From contig JAMWFC010000053.1 of assembly GCA_027475525.1 (NCBI GenBank), positions 806,001 through 870,000 of the forward strand: DNA of 64,000 nt. Direction: 5' to 3'. Under the pieces are notes generated by a model, which made no database searches, had not been told where the DNA came from, and saw only the letters and a list, made by a program, of their open reading frames with translations. The stretch is from Macrolepiota albuminosa. Its lineage: Eukaryota > Basidiomycota > Agaricomycetes > Agaricales > Agaricaceae. The translations under genes and the position numbers were made by a program. Shown here in pieces: positions 33,456-43,155 of this stretch (its first letter is position 1; each line of letters opens with the position of its first letter).

Positions 33456-34748
33456 ATGGAGCAACCCATGCGCTATAAAATGCCATTGCCTGAAAGTAGA
33501 GATGCACCTAAGTTCAGAAGCAGTGAGCCTGCTGAGGTTCACAGGTTTCTGCAGAGAATGCAGTCTCTATTCAATCATGCAGGCATTGTGGAGGATGGAG
33601 AAAAGAAGAAGAGGTTATTAGAATATGTGGATGCAGAAACTGAGCAGGAATGGAGAGGTTTCGATAGTTTTGAGGATAGATATCCTTGGGCCACCTTTAT
33701 AAAGGAGGTTAAGGAATCATACCCTGAAGCTATGGATGAGGCAGGAAGCATGGCAAACCTGGATAGGATCTGTAGGGAGCATGCCAGGCTAAGCAGAGGG
33801 GATGCCCCTGAGCTGCACTCCTTAATCAGAAAATTCAGGGCTGAAGCCAAAAAGCTGGACAGTGTTGTAGGGAATGGGGTATTGGTGGATAAGTTTATGG
33901 GGTGTTTTACACCTACCCTGGCAGAGTTAGTGGAGGAGAGACTCATCCACAAACATGGCCATTACCGGGATCCTGCTCGTAATCGTCACAAAGACAACAA
34001 GTATGACTTGTCTGAAGTGATTGCAGTGGTGACAGCCCTGGTAGATGGGACAACTGTCAGGAAGACTAGGGGAGAAACCGCCAACAGGGAGGTGGGTGGA
34101 GTAGTAGTGAAAAATGAGGAGGCAGAAGAGAGGATGGCTCATCTGCAAGACTCTATGGTGGCTATTGGAAAGCAGGTTGGCAGCATCCAAAGTGCTATGC
34201 AGGCTCTGCAAAATAGCCAACTGGACATAAGGAATGCCTTCCTAACTACCAAAAGCCACCATGGAGGGCAAACAGAGAGGCCTGCTCAGGCCATGATGCC
34301 AACCCCTGGTGGAAGCACATACTGCTTCTACTGTTGGGGAACTGGTCATCGTATAGCTGAGTGTGAGCAGGTGAAATCAGATGTTCAAAAGGGATGGGTG
34401 ATACTAGTAGATGGGAGGACTAGAATGCCCAACAGAGCTCCTCTACCCAGAGAGCCATCCAGTATATCACCACATGATAGGGTGATGAAGTTACATGACT
34501 CTCAAGTGGGGTTATACTTTGGCTGGGCTGAGGAAGCTCAAGACATCCCAACCTACTCTACTTACACCAATGCTGTAAGAGATACTAGGGATGACATGTT
34601 GGAGCGCATCCAGCATGGAGAAGCAGACAGGCTAGGGGAACTGGAAAAAGGCTTTCAAAGACTGACAGAAGTCATGTCAGTCTTAGTCAACACCAGGCAT
34701 GCTCCTAGTCCTGGTGAAGGACAACAAGGAGGGTCCAAGGATTTTTGA
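33456..34748 (+). CDS. Element B gag
   Basis: Capsid protein of the retrotransposon. The open frame reaches back to 33177 without ATG; the first ATG is 33456 (MEQPMRYKMPLPESRDAP). A capsid-like helical region (VHRFLQRMQSLFNHAG onward) is followed by a zinc knuckle CFYCWGTGHRIAEC near 34,320. The frame ends with TGA 34746-34748 inside TTTTTGAGG, overlapping the next frame by four bases in the -1 register. A basic upstream stretch (SPRRRETRASSKG) would belong to the protein if a non-ATG start were used. Confidence 0.88.
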   Translation: MEQPMRYKMPLPESRDAPKFRSSEPAEVHRFLQRMQSLFNHAGIVEDGEKKKRLLEYVDAETEQEWRGFDSFEDRYPWATFIKEVKESYPEAMDEAGSMANLDRICREHARLSRGDAPELHSLIRKFRAEAKKLDSVVGNGVLVDKFMGCFTPTLAELVEERLIHKHGHYRDPARNRHKDNKYDLSEVIAVVTALVDGTTVRKTRGETANREVGGVVVKNEEAEERMAHLQDSMVAIGKQVGSIQSAMQALQNSQLDIRNAFLTTKSHHGGQTERPAQAMMPTPGGSTYCFYCWGTGHRIAECEQVKSDVQKGWVILVDGRTRMPNRAPLPREPSSISPHDRVMKLHDSQVGLYFGWAEEAQDIPTYSTYTNAVRDTRDDMLERIQHGEADRLGELEKGFQRLTEVMSVLVNTRHAPSPGEGQQGGSKDF

Positions 34749-34756
34749 GGAGCTCA

Positions 34757-35770
34757 ATGAAGAAAATGGGGGAAGCTCCACCAGGAATACCCACATTGAC
34801 AGAGAGACAGCCACAAAATTCCTGGAAAGAAAAGCTGACTTTGAGGATTCCACCCAAAGTGGCACCCAAGTTGGACTTACCTTTTGAAAAGGTGCCAGCT
34901 TTGAATGAGAGGCAGGAGGTACCAGTGCAGGACACTGGTAGGAGTTCCATTCAGGGAACTAGGAAGGAGTTGGAGAAGATGGTTGAGAAGCTGTGGGAAG
35001 TACCAGTGCCACTAACCACCAGAGAACTTCTGGATGTGGCACCTGGTTTGAGGGAGGTCATGGTACAAAAGTTGGTACCAAAGCCTCCCAGGCCTAAGGA
35101 ACCCAATATTCCTAGGACAGCTACTCAACACCTGACAGCAGTGGAGAAAGAGCCTAACAAGGTAGATGTTAATGATCTACCTATGGCCACCTACTTCATT
35201 GCAGATGGAACACAATCTGGCTTGCCTACTGGTGCAGTAGTGCATCAGGATTGTGTTGCCACTTACTTGGAAAATATCCCAACAGGAGAAAAGCCAGTAG
35301 TGGTATATGTAGCCAGGGAGTTGCAGGTTCTGAGATCTCTCAACCCAGTTGTCAATCAAAAGGGAAGAGCAGAGGCAATTCTAGATAGTGGGTCCCAAAT
35401 AGTCTGCATGGCTTTAAGAGAGGCTCTCAATCTAGGATTGACTTGGGATCCAGACATTAGGCTGAGGATGGAGAGTGCCAATCAGCAAGTGAATGAATCT
35501 GTTGGTTTAGCACGTAATGTGCCATTCACTTTTGCTGAAGGGTTTACTATCTATCTACAAGTGCACATTTTTGAAAGTCCTGCTTATACTGTCTTATTGG
35601 GTCGTCCATTTGACACCTTGACAGAAAGCAACATTCAAAACTTGCAAGATGGCAGTGCCATCATCACCATTCGAGACCCTAATACAGGTCGTCGAACTGC
35701 CCTGCCTACTATTGAAAGAGGCAAAATGCCAAAGGCAGGGGCTGCTAGGGAGAGTGAAGCAAAATTTTGA
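34757..35770 (+). CDS. Element B protease ORF
   Basis: Carries the retroviral-type aspartic protease: AILDSGSQIVCMAL near 35,375 (catalytic DSG), followed by YTVLLGRPFD. The open frame begins at 34745, overlapping gag by four bases; the first ATG is 34757 (MKKMGEAPPG). About 200 residues before the protease are Pro/Glu-rich linker. It ends with TGA 35768-35770 in the context AAAATTTTGAG and overlaps the RT frame by four bases, again -1. Both boundaries share TTTTGAG, which suggests that frameshifting or stop-restart expresses pol in two steps. Confidence 0.85.
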   Translation: MKKMGEAPPGIPTLTERQPQNSWKEKLTLRIPPKVAPKLDLPFEKVPALNERQEVPVQDTGRSSIQGTRKELEKMVEKLWEVPVPLTTRELLDVAPGLREVMVQKLVPKPPRPKEPNIPRTATQHLTAVEKEPNKVDVNDLPMATYFIADGTQSGLPTGAVVHQDCVATYLENIPTGEKPVVVYVARELQVLRSLNPVVNQKGRAEAILDSGSQIVCMALREALNLGLTWDPDIRLRMESANQQVNESVGLARNVPFTFAEGFTIYLQVHIFESPAYTVLLGRPFDTLTESNIQNLQDGSAIITIRDPNTGRRTALPTIERGKMPKAGAARESEAKF

Positions 35771-38700
35771 GTCTCGAGGAACTGGTTACAGACCAGGGAG
35801 AGATTGCAATAAGTCTTGCTGAGACTCAGGAAGGGGAGATTGTGGTGACTGGATATTCTATGGAACATAGTAAATTCAGTCAGGAAGAGTTGAGAGATGT
35901 GTACTTGCATGCTTTTACAGCAAGCAAGGGGTGTGAAGAGAAGGAGCAGAAGACATTGTCAGCATATTTGAATGGGCATTTAGCTCAAATACCTGACAGT
36001 CTTGAGGAGCTGCTAGTACAAGAGGAAAACTTAGAGTCAAAAGCAGGTGTGGGGGAGACTGCCCAAGTATTTTCTAAGAAATACAAACCTGTGGCTAGAA
36101 AAGTTAAGCCTGTACTAGGTACCTCACCTGAGGAGTTTAGAATTGAAAGGTGCATTACTGGAGACCCACTGGCAGACATGCCTCAGTTGGATCCCAATCC
36201 ACCAGAGTTCAAACCCACAGGGAGATACACAGCTGAGTGCAAAGAAGTCATTGACCAAGCCCATGGTGATGGTTTTCTTTGGCCAGAGGAGATGAAAGCA
36301 GTACATCACCTTATGATGCTGCAAAACCAGGCTTTTGCATGGGATGATTCTCAAAGAGGAAGGCTGAAGGAGGAATTCTTCCCTCCAGTAATCATGCCAG
36401 TAATACCTCACACCCCATGGGTGTTGAAGAACATTCCCATTGCACCAGGTCTTAGGGATAGAATCTGCAAAATGATAAAGCAGAAGATTGAGGCAGGGGT
36501 CTATGAACCCTCTAACTCCTCATATCGCTCCCAATGGTTTACAGTGTTGAAGAAGGATGGTGAGAGCTTGAGGATAGTCCATAGCTTGGAGCCTTTGAAT
36601 AAAGTGACCATAGCACATTCTGGGTTGCCACCAGCAACTGAAGAATTAGCTAGTCACTTCTCAGGCAGGGCTTGTGGAGGAATCTTTGACTTGTATGTAG
36701 GATATGATGAGAGAGTACTAGATGTGCGCTCTAGGGATTATACTACCTTCCAGACACCATTTGGAGCTCTGAGGTTGGTTACTTTACCAATGGGGTGGAC
36801 AAATTCAGTGCCTATCTTCCATGATGATATTACCTTCATCTTGAAAGATGAAATACCACATGTAACTTGGCCATACATTGATGATGTACCAGTCAGAGGG
36901 CCACCTCATAGATATGAGTTGCCAGATGGTAGCTGTGAAGTCATACCAGAGAATCCAGGCATCAGGAGATTTGTATGGGAACACCTGCTCAATGTGAACA
37001 GGGTGTTACAAAGAATCAAATATGCAGGAGGGACTTTCTCTGGGAAGAAGTCAGTAGTATGTGCAGATGAGATTGTGGTTGTTGGCCATAGATGCTCTTA
37101 TGAAGGGCAGAAGCCAGAAACCAAGAGATTTGCCATAGTGATGGGATGGGGTGACTGCAGGGATAAACATGAAGTAAAGTCGGGCAGAAGCCAGAAACCA
37201 AGAGATTTGCCATAGTGATGGGATGGGGTGACTGCAGGGATAAACATGAAGTAAAGTCATTCTTAGAGACCTGTGGTACCTTTAGATCCTTTATCAAGGA
37301 CTATGCTAAGGTAGCAGCACCTATCAATAAACTTACTCAGAATAATGTACCTTTTACTTGGGGAGAAGAACAGCGCTCTGCAATGGCACAAATGAAAAAG
37401 TTGCTAGCAGAGAGTGCTCCTTTAAAACCCATTGACTATGAGTCAGGAGGTGCAGTAGTTCTGTCAGTGGATACATCCTGGATGGCAGTGGGTTTTGGAA
37501 TCTTCCAAGAAGACCCAGACAATCCTAAAATGCGCACTTGTGCCAAGTTAGGATCTATCACCCTGAATGAGAGAGAAGCTAGATTTTCTCAACCAAAAAG
37601 AGAGCTGTATGGTCTCATGAGATCTCTGCTAGCCAACAAGTATTGGCTAGTTGGTTGTAGAAAACTAGTGATAGAGACAGATGCCAAGTATCTTAAAGGG
37701 ATGCTAGGAAATCCAGGAGTAGGACCCAATGCCACCATCATGAGATGGATTGAGAATGTCCTACTCTACCACTTTACCTTAAGGCATGTGCCAGGCAAAA
37801 CATTCAGTGTGGATGGATTGTCAAGGCGGCCTAAGCAGCCAGGAGATGAGGAGTACCCACCAGTTGATCCTGAGTTAATGGATGAACCCAAGTCTATGAA
37901 CTATGAGTATCCAGACAAGATCAATAATGTACCTGGTTGGGAGGACTGGGAACCTTTGGAGCTTGAGGAGTTTGCAGACCAAATTGACACTAGAGGTGGC
38001 TATCTAAGCATGGTAGCTACTGAGGTATCAGATTTTGAGCAAGAGCTTTGTAAAGCCAGGTCCCAAGAGCAGGAACTCAGAGATGGAATCTTGAGTCAAA
38101 CCCCAGGAACAAGCATGAACCCAGTAGCAGTATTAGCTATGACCATGCCTCTGTTACCAGTAGAAGACCAAGAGGTCAGAGTAGAGGACACACAAACCTA
38201 CCTAGAGCACAGGAAAGGTAGTGAGGGTGAGGACTGGGATAATCTGCTACCCACTGTTCAGAGTTGGTTGCAAGATCCAGGTACAGAACCCAAGAATCTA
38301 CAAGGCTGGGATCTAGAAAAGTTTAAGAAGTTTGCTAGGCAATTCTTCTTTGACAAGAAGGGGAGATTGTATAAGCGCTGTCATGAGGAGAAACATAAAC
38401 TAGTAGTCCAAATTGATAGACGAATGTTCATGCTTAAATCAGCCCATGATGCCTTAGGACATAGGGGAGCCTATGCCACCAAAATGCTTATACAGGAGCG
38501 CTTCTGGTGGCCTGGCATTGAAGGAGATGTGCAGTGGTATGTTGGGACTTGTCACAATTGTCAAATCAGACAAAAGACAGTAGTCAACAGAGAACCAACT
38601 GTAACTTACACTCCCTCCATCTTCCAAACAATTCACATCGATACCATGCACATGACACCAGCCTCCAATGGCTGTAAATACATAGTACATGGCAGATGTG

Positions 38701-39668
38701 CCTTGTCTTCTTGGATGGAAGGTAGACCCCTGAGGAAGGAAAACCATAAGACCATTGGTCAATGGTTGTTTGAGGATGTGATTTGCCGCTGGGGCTGCAT
38801 TGCAGAAATCATCACAGATAATGCTGGACAGTTCAAGCAGGTCACTGCCTGGTTGGAAAAGAAGTATGGGATTAGAGGCATTACTATCTCTCCTTACAAC
38901 TCACCAGCCAATGGTAGGATTGAAAGACCTCATTGGGATGTCAGGCAAGCTTTGTTCAAAGCCTGTGAGGATCGCACCAAGTGGTTCTGGTTCTTCTACC
39001 ATGTAATGTGGAGTGACCGTATAACCATTAGGCAGAGATTTGGATGCTCACCATACTTCATGGTCACTGGTGCTCATCCTACTCTACCCTTGGATCTAGC
39101 AGAGGCCACCTGGCTGGTAGAATTACCAGAAGGACCTCTGACTACTGAGGAGTTGATTGGATATCGTGCTAGAGCTCTAGCCAAACACCATCAACATGTA
39201 GAAGAGATGAGAGAAAGAGTTGGGAAGGCTAAGCTCCAATGGGCATTGAAGTTTGCAGAAGAGCATAAAAGCTCAATCAAAGACTTCAATTTTAAACCAT
39301 TGGACTTGGTACTAGTCAAAAACATGACTACTGAAAGTTCATTCAGTGCTAAGATGTTGCCACGTTTCCATGGGCCTATGGTAGTAATTGCCAAGACTCA
39401 GGGTGGTAATTACATTGTAGCAGAACTAGATGGGTCAGTTTGGCAAGCGCGAGTAGCTGCTTTTCGAGTTGTACCTTACAAGGCTTGCAAAAAGCTAGTC
39501 TTGCCTCAGGGCATAGAAAAGTGGGTGGATATTACACCTGCTAAGCTAAAAGAGCTAAGGGAAGAACTACAAAAACCTACAGAGTTAATCACCAAGGACA
39601 TCTCATTTGGCACAGTAAAGCTCCATGAGCCCACTGACCAAGAGTTAGGTCTGCCACAAACTGATTGA
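35767..39668 (+). CDS. Element B RT-RNase H-integrase
   Basis: Reverse transcriptase with the YIDDVPVRG catalytic site near 36,880; RNase H with LSVDTSWMAVGFGIFQ and ETDAKYLKGML; integrase with the H2C2 finger (HDALGHRGAYATK...CHNCQIRQK), first Asp in HIDTMHMT, second in ITDNAGQFKQ and Glu in SPANGRIERPHWD, then a C-terminal SH3-like region (MLPRFHGPMVVIAKTQGG). The frame is interrupted in the raw sequence at 37215 only because of the 77-bp duplication at 37105-37258; without it one frame runs to the TGA at 39666. No other lesion is seen. The open frame starts at 35767 with TTG; no good ATG lies at its beginning, consistent with expression by frameshift from the protease ORF. Confidence 0.9.
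37105..37258. repeat. Perfect 77-bp tandem duplication (no. 14)
   Basis: Bases 37105-37181 equal 37182-37258; it alone splits the pol frame of element B. Confidence 0.97.
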
Positions 39669-40165
39669 AAATTCGGAAAGAGAAGCTATGATATTTCAAG
39701 GAAATAACAAAGTTCAACTCAGATTCTAAAATTCAAAACAGTCTGATGGAAAGGTGTTTGGCAGTAAAAAGAACTATCCAAGGAAGGTGCTAGCCTAATG
39801 AAGGTAGCTACCAACCAAAAAGAGAGGATACTTCTCAACTTAGAGTCTATAACGGATGGAAGTTTAGGATAGAACAAAAGCACAAAGGTGCTAACGTTCA
39901 GGTCTAAAAACCAGCAGAGGACTCAACAAAATTGAATTAGTGGCGGTAACGCACAGGTTCAAGCCCGTAGAGAGCGCTATTTAGCTGAATAAACTTGGAC
40001 AAACTCAGTACGAAGCAAACGTTGACTTGATAAGTTAGCGCGCGCGTTCGAAACCGAGCAAGGTACCAAGTTTGGCTAAAGTAAAGCATGAGGGGTCAGC
40101 GTGTCAAGCGTTCGAGCCCCAGGGAGAGAATAAAAATAAATTCGAAAACGAGAATGAAAACGTAT
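39669..40165 (+). other. Non-coding 3' spacer of element B with three Pol III B-box-like motifs
   Basis: No ORF. Motifs fitting GWTCRANNC lie at 39957-39965 (GTTCAAGCC), 40046-40054 (GTTCGAAAC) and 40110-40118 (GTTCGAGCC). Matching A boxes at tRNA spacing were not found, so these are not complete tRNA genes. Confidence 0.45.
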
Positions 40166-40319
40166 TGTTAAGTTATCAATTGAAAAACTTAAATCACACG
40201 TTTTCGGACTTAAAAGGATTTATTGGGGTACTACGGATTAGATGTTAAGTTATCAATTGAAAAACTTAAATCACACGTTTTCGGACTTAAAAGGATTTAT
40301 TGGGGTACTACGGATTAGA
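40166..40319. repeat. Perfect 77-bp tandem duplication (no. 15)
   Basis: Bases 40166-40242 equal 40243-40319, downstream of the antisense gene's stop. Confidence 0.97.
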
Positions 40320-40388
40320 GAAGGGGGGAAACTAGTTTAAAACTACGCTAAACAAACACAGAAATGATGTTTGCAGCGGGGGGGCCGT

Positions 40389-41679
40389 TTATAGTGCCAC
40401 GGCGTCTTCGGGGTCGTCCTGCAAGGTCTCTTGAATGTCAACATCGGAGTCGTCATTACCGGACTATTAAAATAGTCAGGAAAAGACAAACCCGATAAAG
40501 GCAGAAAGAAAGACTCACGGCCAAGGAAACCTGAAGCGCGTGAAAAAGCGCATCCGCCTGGTCCACGTCAGAGGGGCCAAGAGCCTTGTTAAGACGATCC
40601 CAGCGGGCTGCAATCATTTTGAAGAGTTGAAGGACAATGTCGAGCTGATAAAGCTGCTGTTGAGCAGCCAGTTCGACAGCGTCACGGTGTTTCTGAAGGT
40701 CAGCACGAGGGACGGTTTCGACGTCGTCAGCTAATTGCACTGAGTCGAGAGTTTGATCAACCTCGGTAAGCAAGGCTAACGCAGCGTCGCTACCCAGGAC
40801 ATGATTGGCTGGGTGGGACGTCATGGAAAAGAAAAGAGTCAGAGCCAAGAAATACCAAAAGAGAGGTCAGAGAGCGCACCCAATGAAGGCGTGACCTTGA
40901 GCTTCTTTGGTTTTGGCTTGCCGTCAGGCTCGACCTGGGGTGGGGAAAGGGAAATAGTCAGCGTGTCAAGACGACGGGCTACCAAGTCAAGCTTGCGTGC
41001 TAAGACTTACGTTAGCACGACGTTTTGCAGGGCGCGAGGCAGGCGTACCAAGCATCTCGACATCTTTGTCCTGAGCGCGGCGCTGTGCCTAAAACAGTGG
41101 AATGAAGAGTACAAACAGAGGAGCTGAAAGTAATGCTCACCTCCTCACGCTCCTTCCTAAGTTTTTCGCTCTGGGCAAAAGGAATGAAGGCGTCGACGAA
41201 GGAAAAGAACGCCTTCACGTCACCCGAATCATCAGCCGCACCATGGTCGAGTGAGGGAAGGATCCCGGAAAGAGTCTCGCAGAGGCCTTTCTGGTCGGCA
41301 AGGCGGAAGAAGGTACTCTCGTCGGAGAAACGCTGAAGGAGGAAAACGTCAGACAGGATAAAAAGGAGGAAGGAGAAAAACAGACCCAGCCAGCACTACC
41401 TAAGAACTGAGCACGGTCAGCAGGTGTGCCGGGGAAAGACTTGGCAGTTGCACAAAGACCCATGGCTGCCTCGGCAAACCATGGGTACTTAAAGACCAAT
41501 ACTATGGCCTTGTTGCCATCGCGCTTGACGGCGCGCTGGAACAGACCATAGAAATCGGTCGGAACAGGCAAAGGCTGAGGCGGCGGAACAACTGGCTTGG
41601 GAGGGGTCATGATGACCACCTGGGGGCGCGTTTTGGCACTAGTCATCTTGCGAGGAGCGGTGGGAGTGTTGGGAGCCAT
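40389..41679 (-). CDS. Antisense six-exon gene inside element B, 327 aa, unknown function
   Basis: Not recognised. Exons (minus strand): 41679-41386, 41332-41141, 41088-41011, 40934-40880, 40808-40519, 40463-40389. All five introns are GT-AG, 52-76 bp, and the phases agree throughout, giving 327 codons from ATG 41679 (MAPNTPTAPRKMTS) to TAA 40389. The N-terminus is basic and Pro-rich (TPPKPVVPPPQPLPVP); the middle is folded-looking (STFFRLADQKGLCETL, AFFSFVDAFIPFAQSEK); a basic patch (PAKRRANVEPDGKPKPKK) may be a nuclear signal; the fifth exon is helical with heptad-like Leu spacing; the tail is acidic. Intron 1 has a less usual GTCTGT donor but a CTGAC branch site. It sits between integrase and 3' LTR, opposite to gag-pol, possibly transcribed from the 3' LTR side. 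Confidence 0.72.
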
Positions 41680-41888
41680 ACTAGGATCAAGACCCAACCA
41701 AGTTTGTTCTTAAAAAGACAAGCGCGGGTATGATCGAACAGTAAAGTCGGGGAAGAGGAGCAAAAAGTTTATTTTTTTTCGGTCTACTGTGTAGGCGAAA
41801 GAAAATTTACTTGGAGTGAAAATCGACGATCAAGAAAGCCGGACTCACCAAGCTACCTACGCTGACTGGGGACAGTCAGTATCTAAGT

Positions 41889-41898
41889 GAGGGGGAGG
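41889..41898 (+). other. Polypurine tract of element B
   Basis: GAGGGGGAGG directly before the TG of the 3' LTR, the normal plus-strand priming site. Confidence 0.8.
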
Positions 41899-42818
41899 TG
41901 ATACGTCTGCCTCACACGAGGCAGACAATAAGAGTCTAAATACAGTCCCAATATACCCAAAAAGCGCTGAAAACCGTAAGCGCAGTCGAAAACTGTAGAC
42001 ATGGGCAGACTCACCTGAAAAACCCGACCCCAAACTTACGAGAACTAGCAAAACCCAGCCAGCGCAGCAGTAAACGCGGTAACAAGGCAGTGATCAACGA
42101 TTGATCCAATCAGGGATAGCCGGAGAAGTGGCAGTGCTCGGCAGAAGCCAAGACCTCAGCATCATCTCCGAAATCGGCACTGTCACCTCTTCATCCCGTC
42201 ACTCTATCCTTTGCGCAACGCCACCACAACGACAGCCCACCGCGACCACGAAACAACGATGAAGTGAGCCCGGGAGAAAGGAAACAGAGAGACGAGAGGA
42301 TAAGGAAAGGCAGCGGAGGAAAGGACTAGCAGTAAAAGGGGTGCAGCCACGCGCACCAGACCGGACAAACCATTAGCCACAAAAACCAGGCTCGGTAGCA
42401 CGCTAACCGACTGCCTGGGCATGGCAACGCTTTACGACGGCACGAAAACACGCGCCATAAGTAGTGGTCCGTGCATCGAAGGGAGGGATATAAAAGGAGG
42501 GCGGAATTGGGGGAGTCGGGCAAGTAATCAACTTGCCACGGCTCGGAGTCCCCAGGGAGCGGACGTCTTAGGCCTACGAGCGACTAGATTTACTTCGGGT
42601 TTTAGTAATAATACTATTTTGACCCATTTCGAGTGTAAACTTTAAGTTTTTCATTCAAATAAATCAATTAAAAATTATAATCACTTTCTACAAAGTGCGC
42701 GCGCGTGTAACGTTGCCCCACGTACTCTGTGAAGTTGGGACAGTTGAACTACAACAAAGTTTAGTCTAAATTACATTTTGGACTACTTTAAATAAAGTAA
42801 ACTACCCATTTCGCATCA
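41899..42818 (+). repeat. 3' LTR of element B
   Basis: 920 bp, same ends as the 5' LTR; the boundary with the host is at CATCA|ACGTC. Confidence 0.96.
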
Positions 42819-43155
42819 ACGTCTTTGTAGAGATATGTCTTTCATATCATCTCTTTGTTAGTAAGCTTTTCCTTGCGTATTGCAGAATCGGCCCAGATCC
42901 ATAGCAGAAGGAAACCCGGACAAAGTCTGGAAGACTCGAGAAAAGATATGACTTCGCAAGTGTCAAACCCTTAGTTTGAGTACGCCACAACACAGGGCGG
43001 ACCGCGGACCTGTCTCTGGTTGGCTGTACACGTGTCCCCCTATTCCCCTGAAAATGCAAAACCAACGTATCAGAATTATTAAGTCAGTAACAGGACGTCT
43101 TTTTAAGAGTGTATGTCCATTTTTGTCCTCTCTCTACCTCCGCAGACGATCAATC

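Larger units (their letters stand above)
32135..42818 (+). mobile_element. Ty3/gypsy LTR retrotransposon B, young, with an antisense spliced gene
   Basis: Two 920-bp LTRs (32135-33054 and 41899-42818) start TGATACG and end GCATCA. Only three substitutions between them were noticed, which points to a very recent insertion. A primer-binding site follows the 5' LTR, a purine tract (GAGGGGGAGG) precedes the 3' LTR. The order is gag, protease, RT-RNase H-integrase, then 2.2 kb with an antisense gene. No target duplication is visible (GATGT before, ACGTC after), so the flanks may be recombined or misjoined. Three 77-bp artefacts (32999, 37105, 40166) lie inside. Apart from these, no disabling mutation was seen in gag or pol, so this copy or a close relative may be active. 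Confidence 0.95.

Noticed and set aside
37105..37258. Natural frameshift between RT and RNase H-integrase of element B
   Set aside because: The frame break coincides exactly with a 77-bp duplication; dropping one copy restores one frame.
39957..40118. tRNA genes
   Set aside because: B-box matches are present, but no A box at the right distance and no cloverleaf could be drawn.
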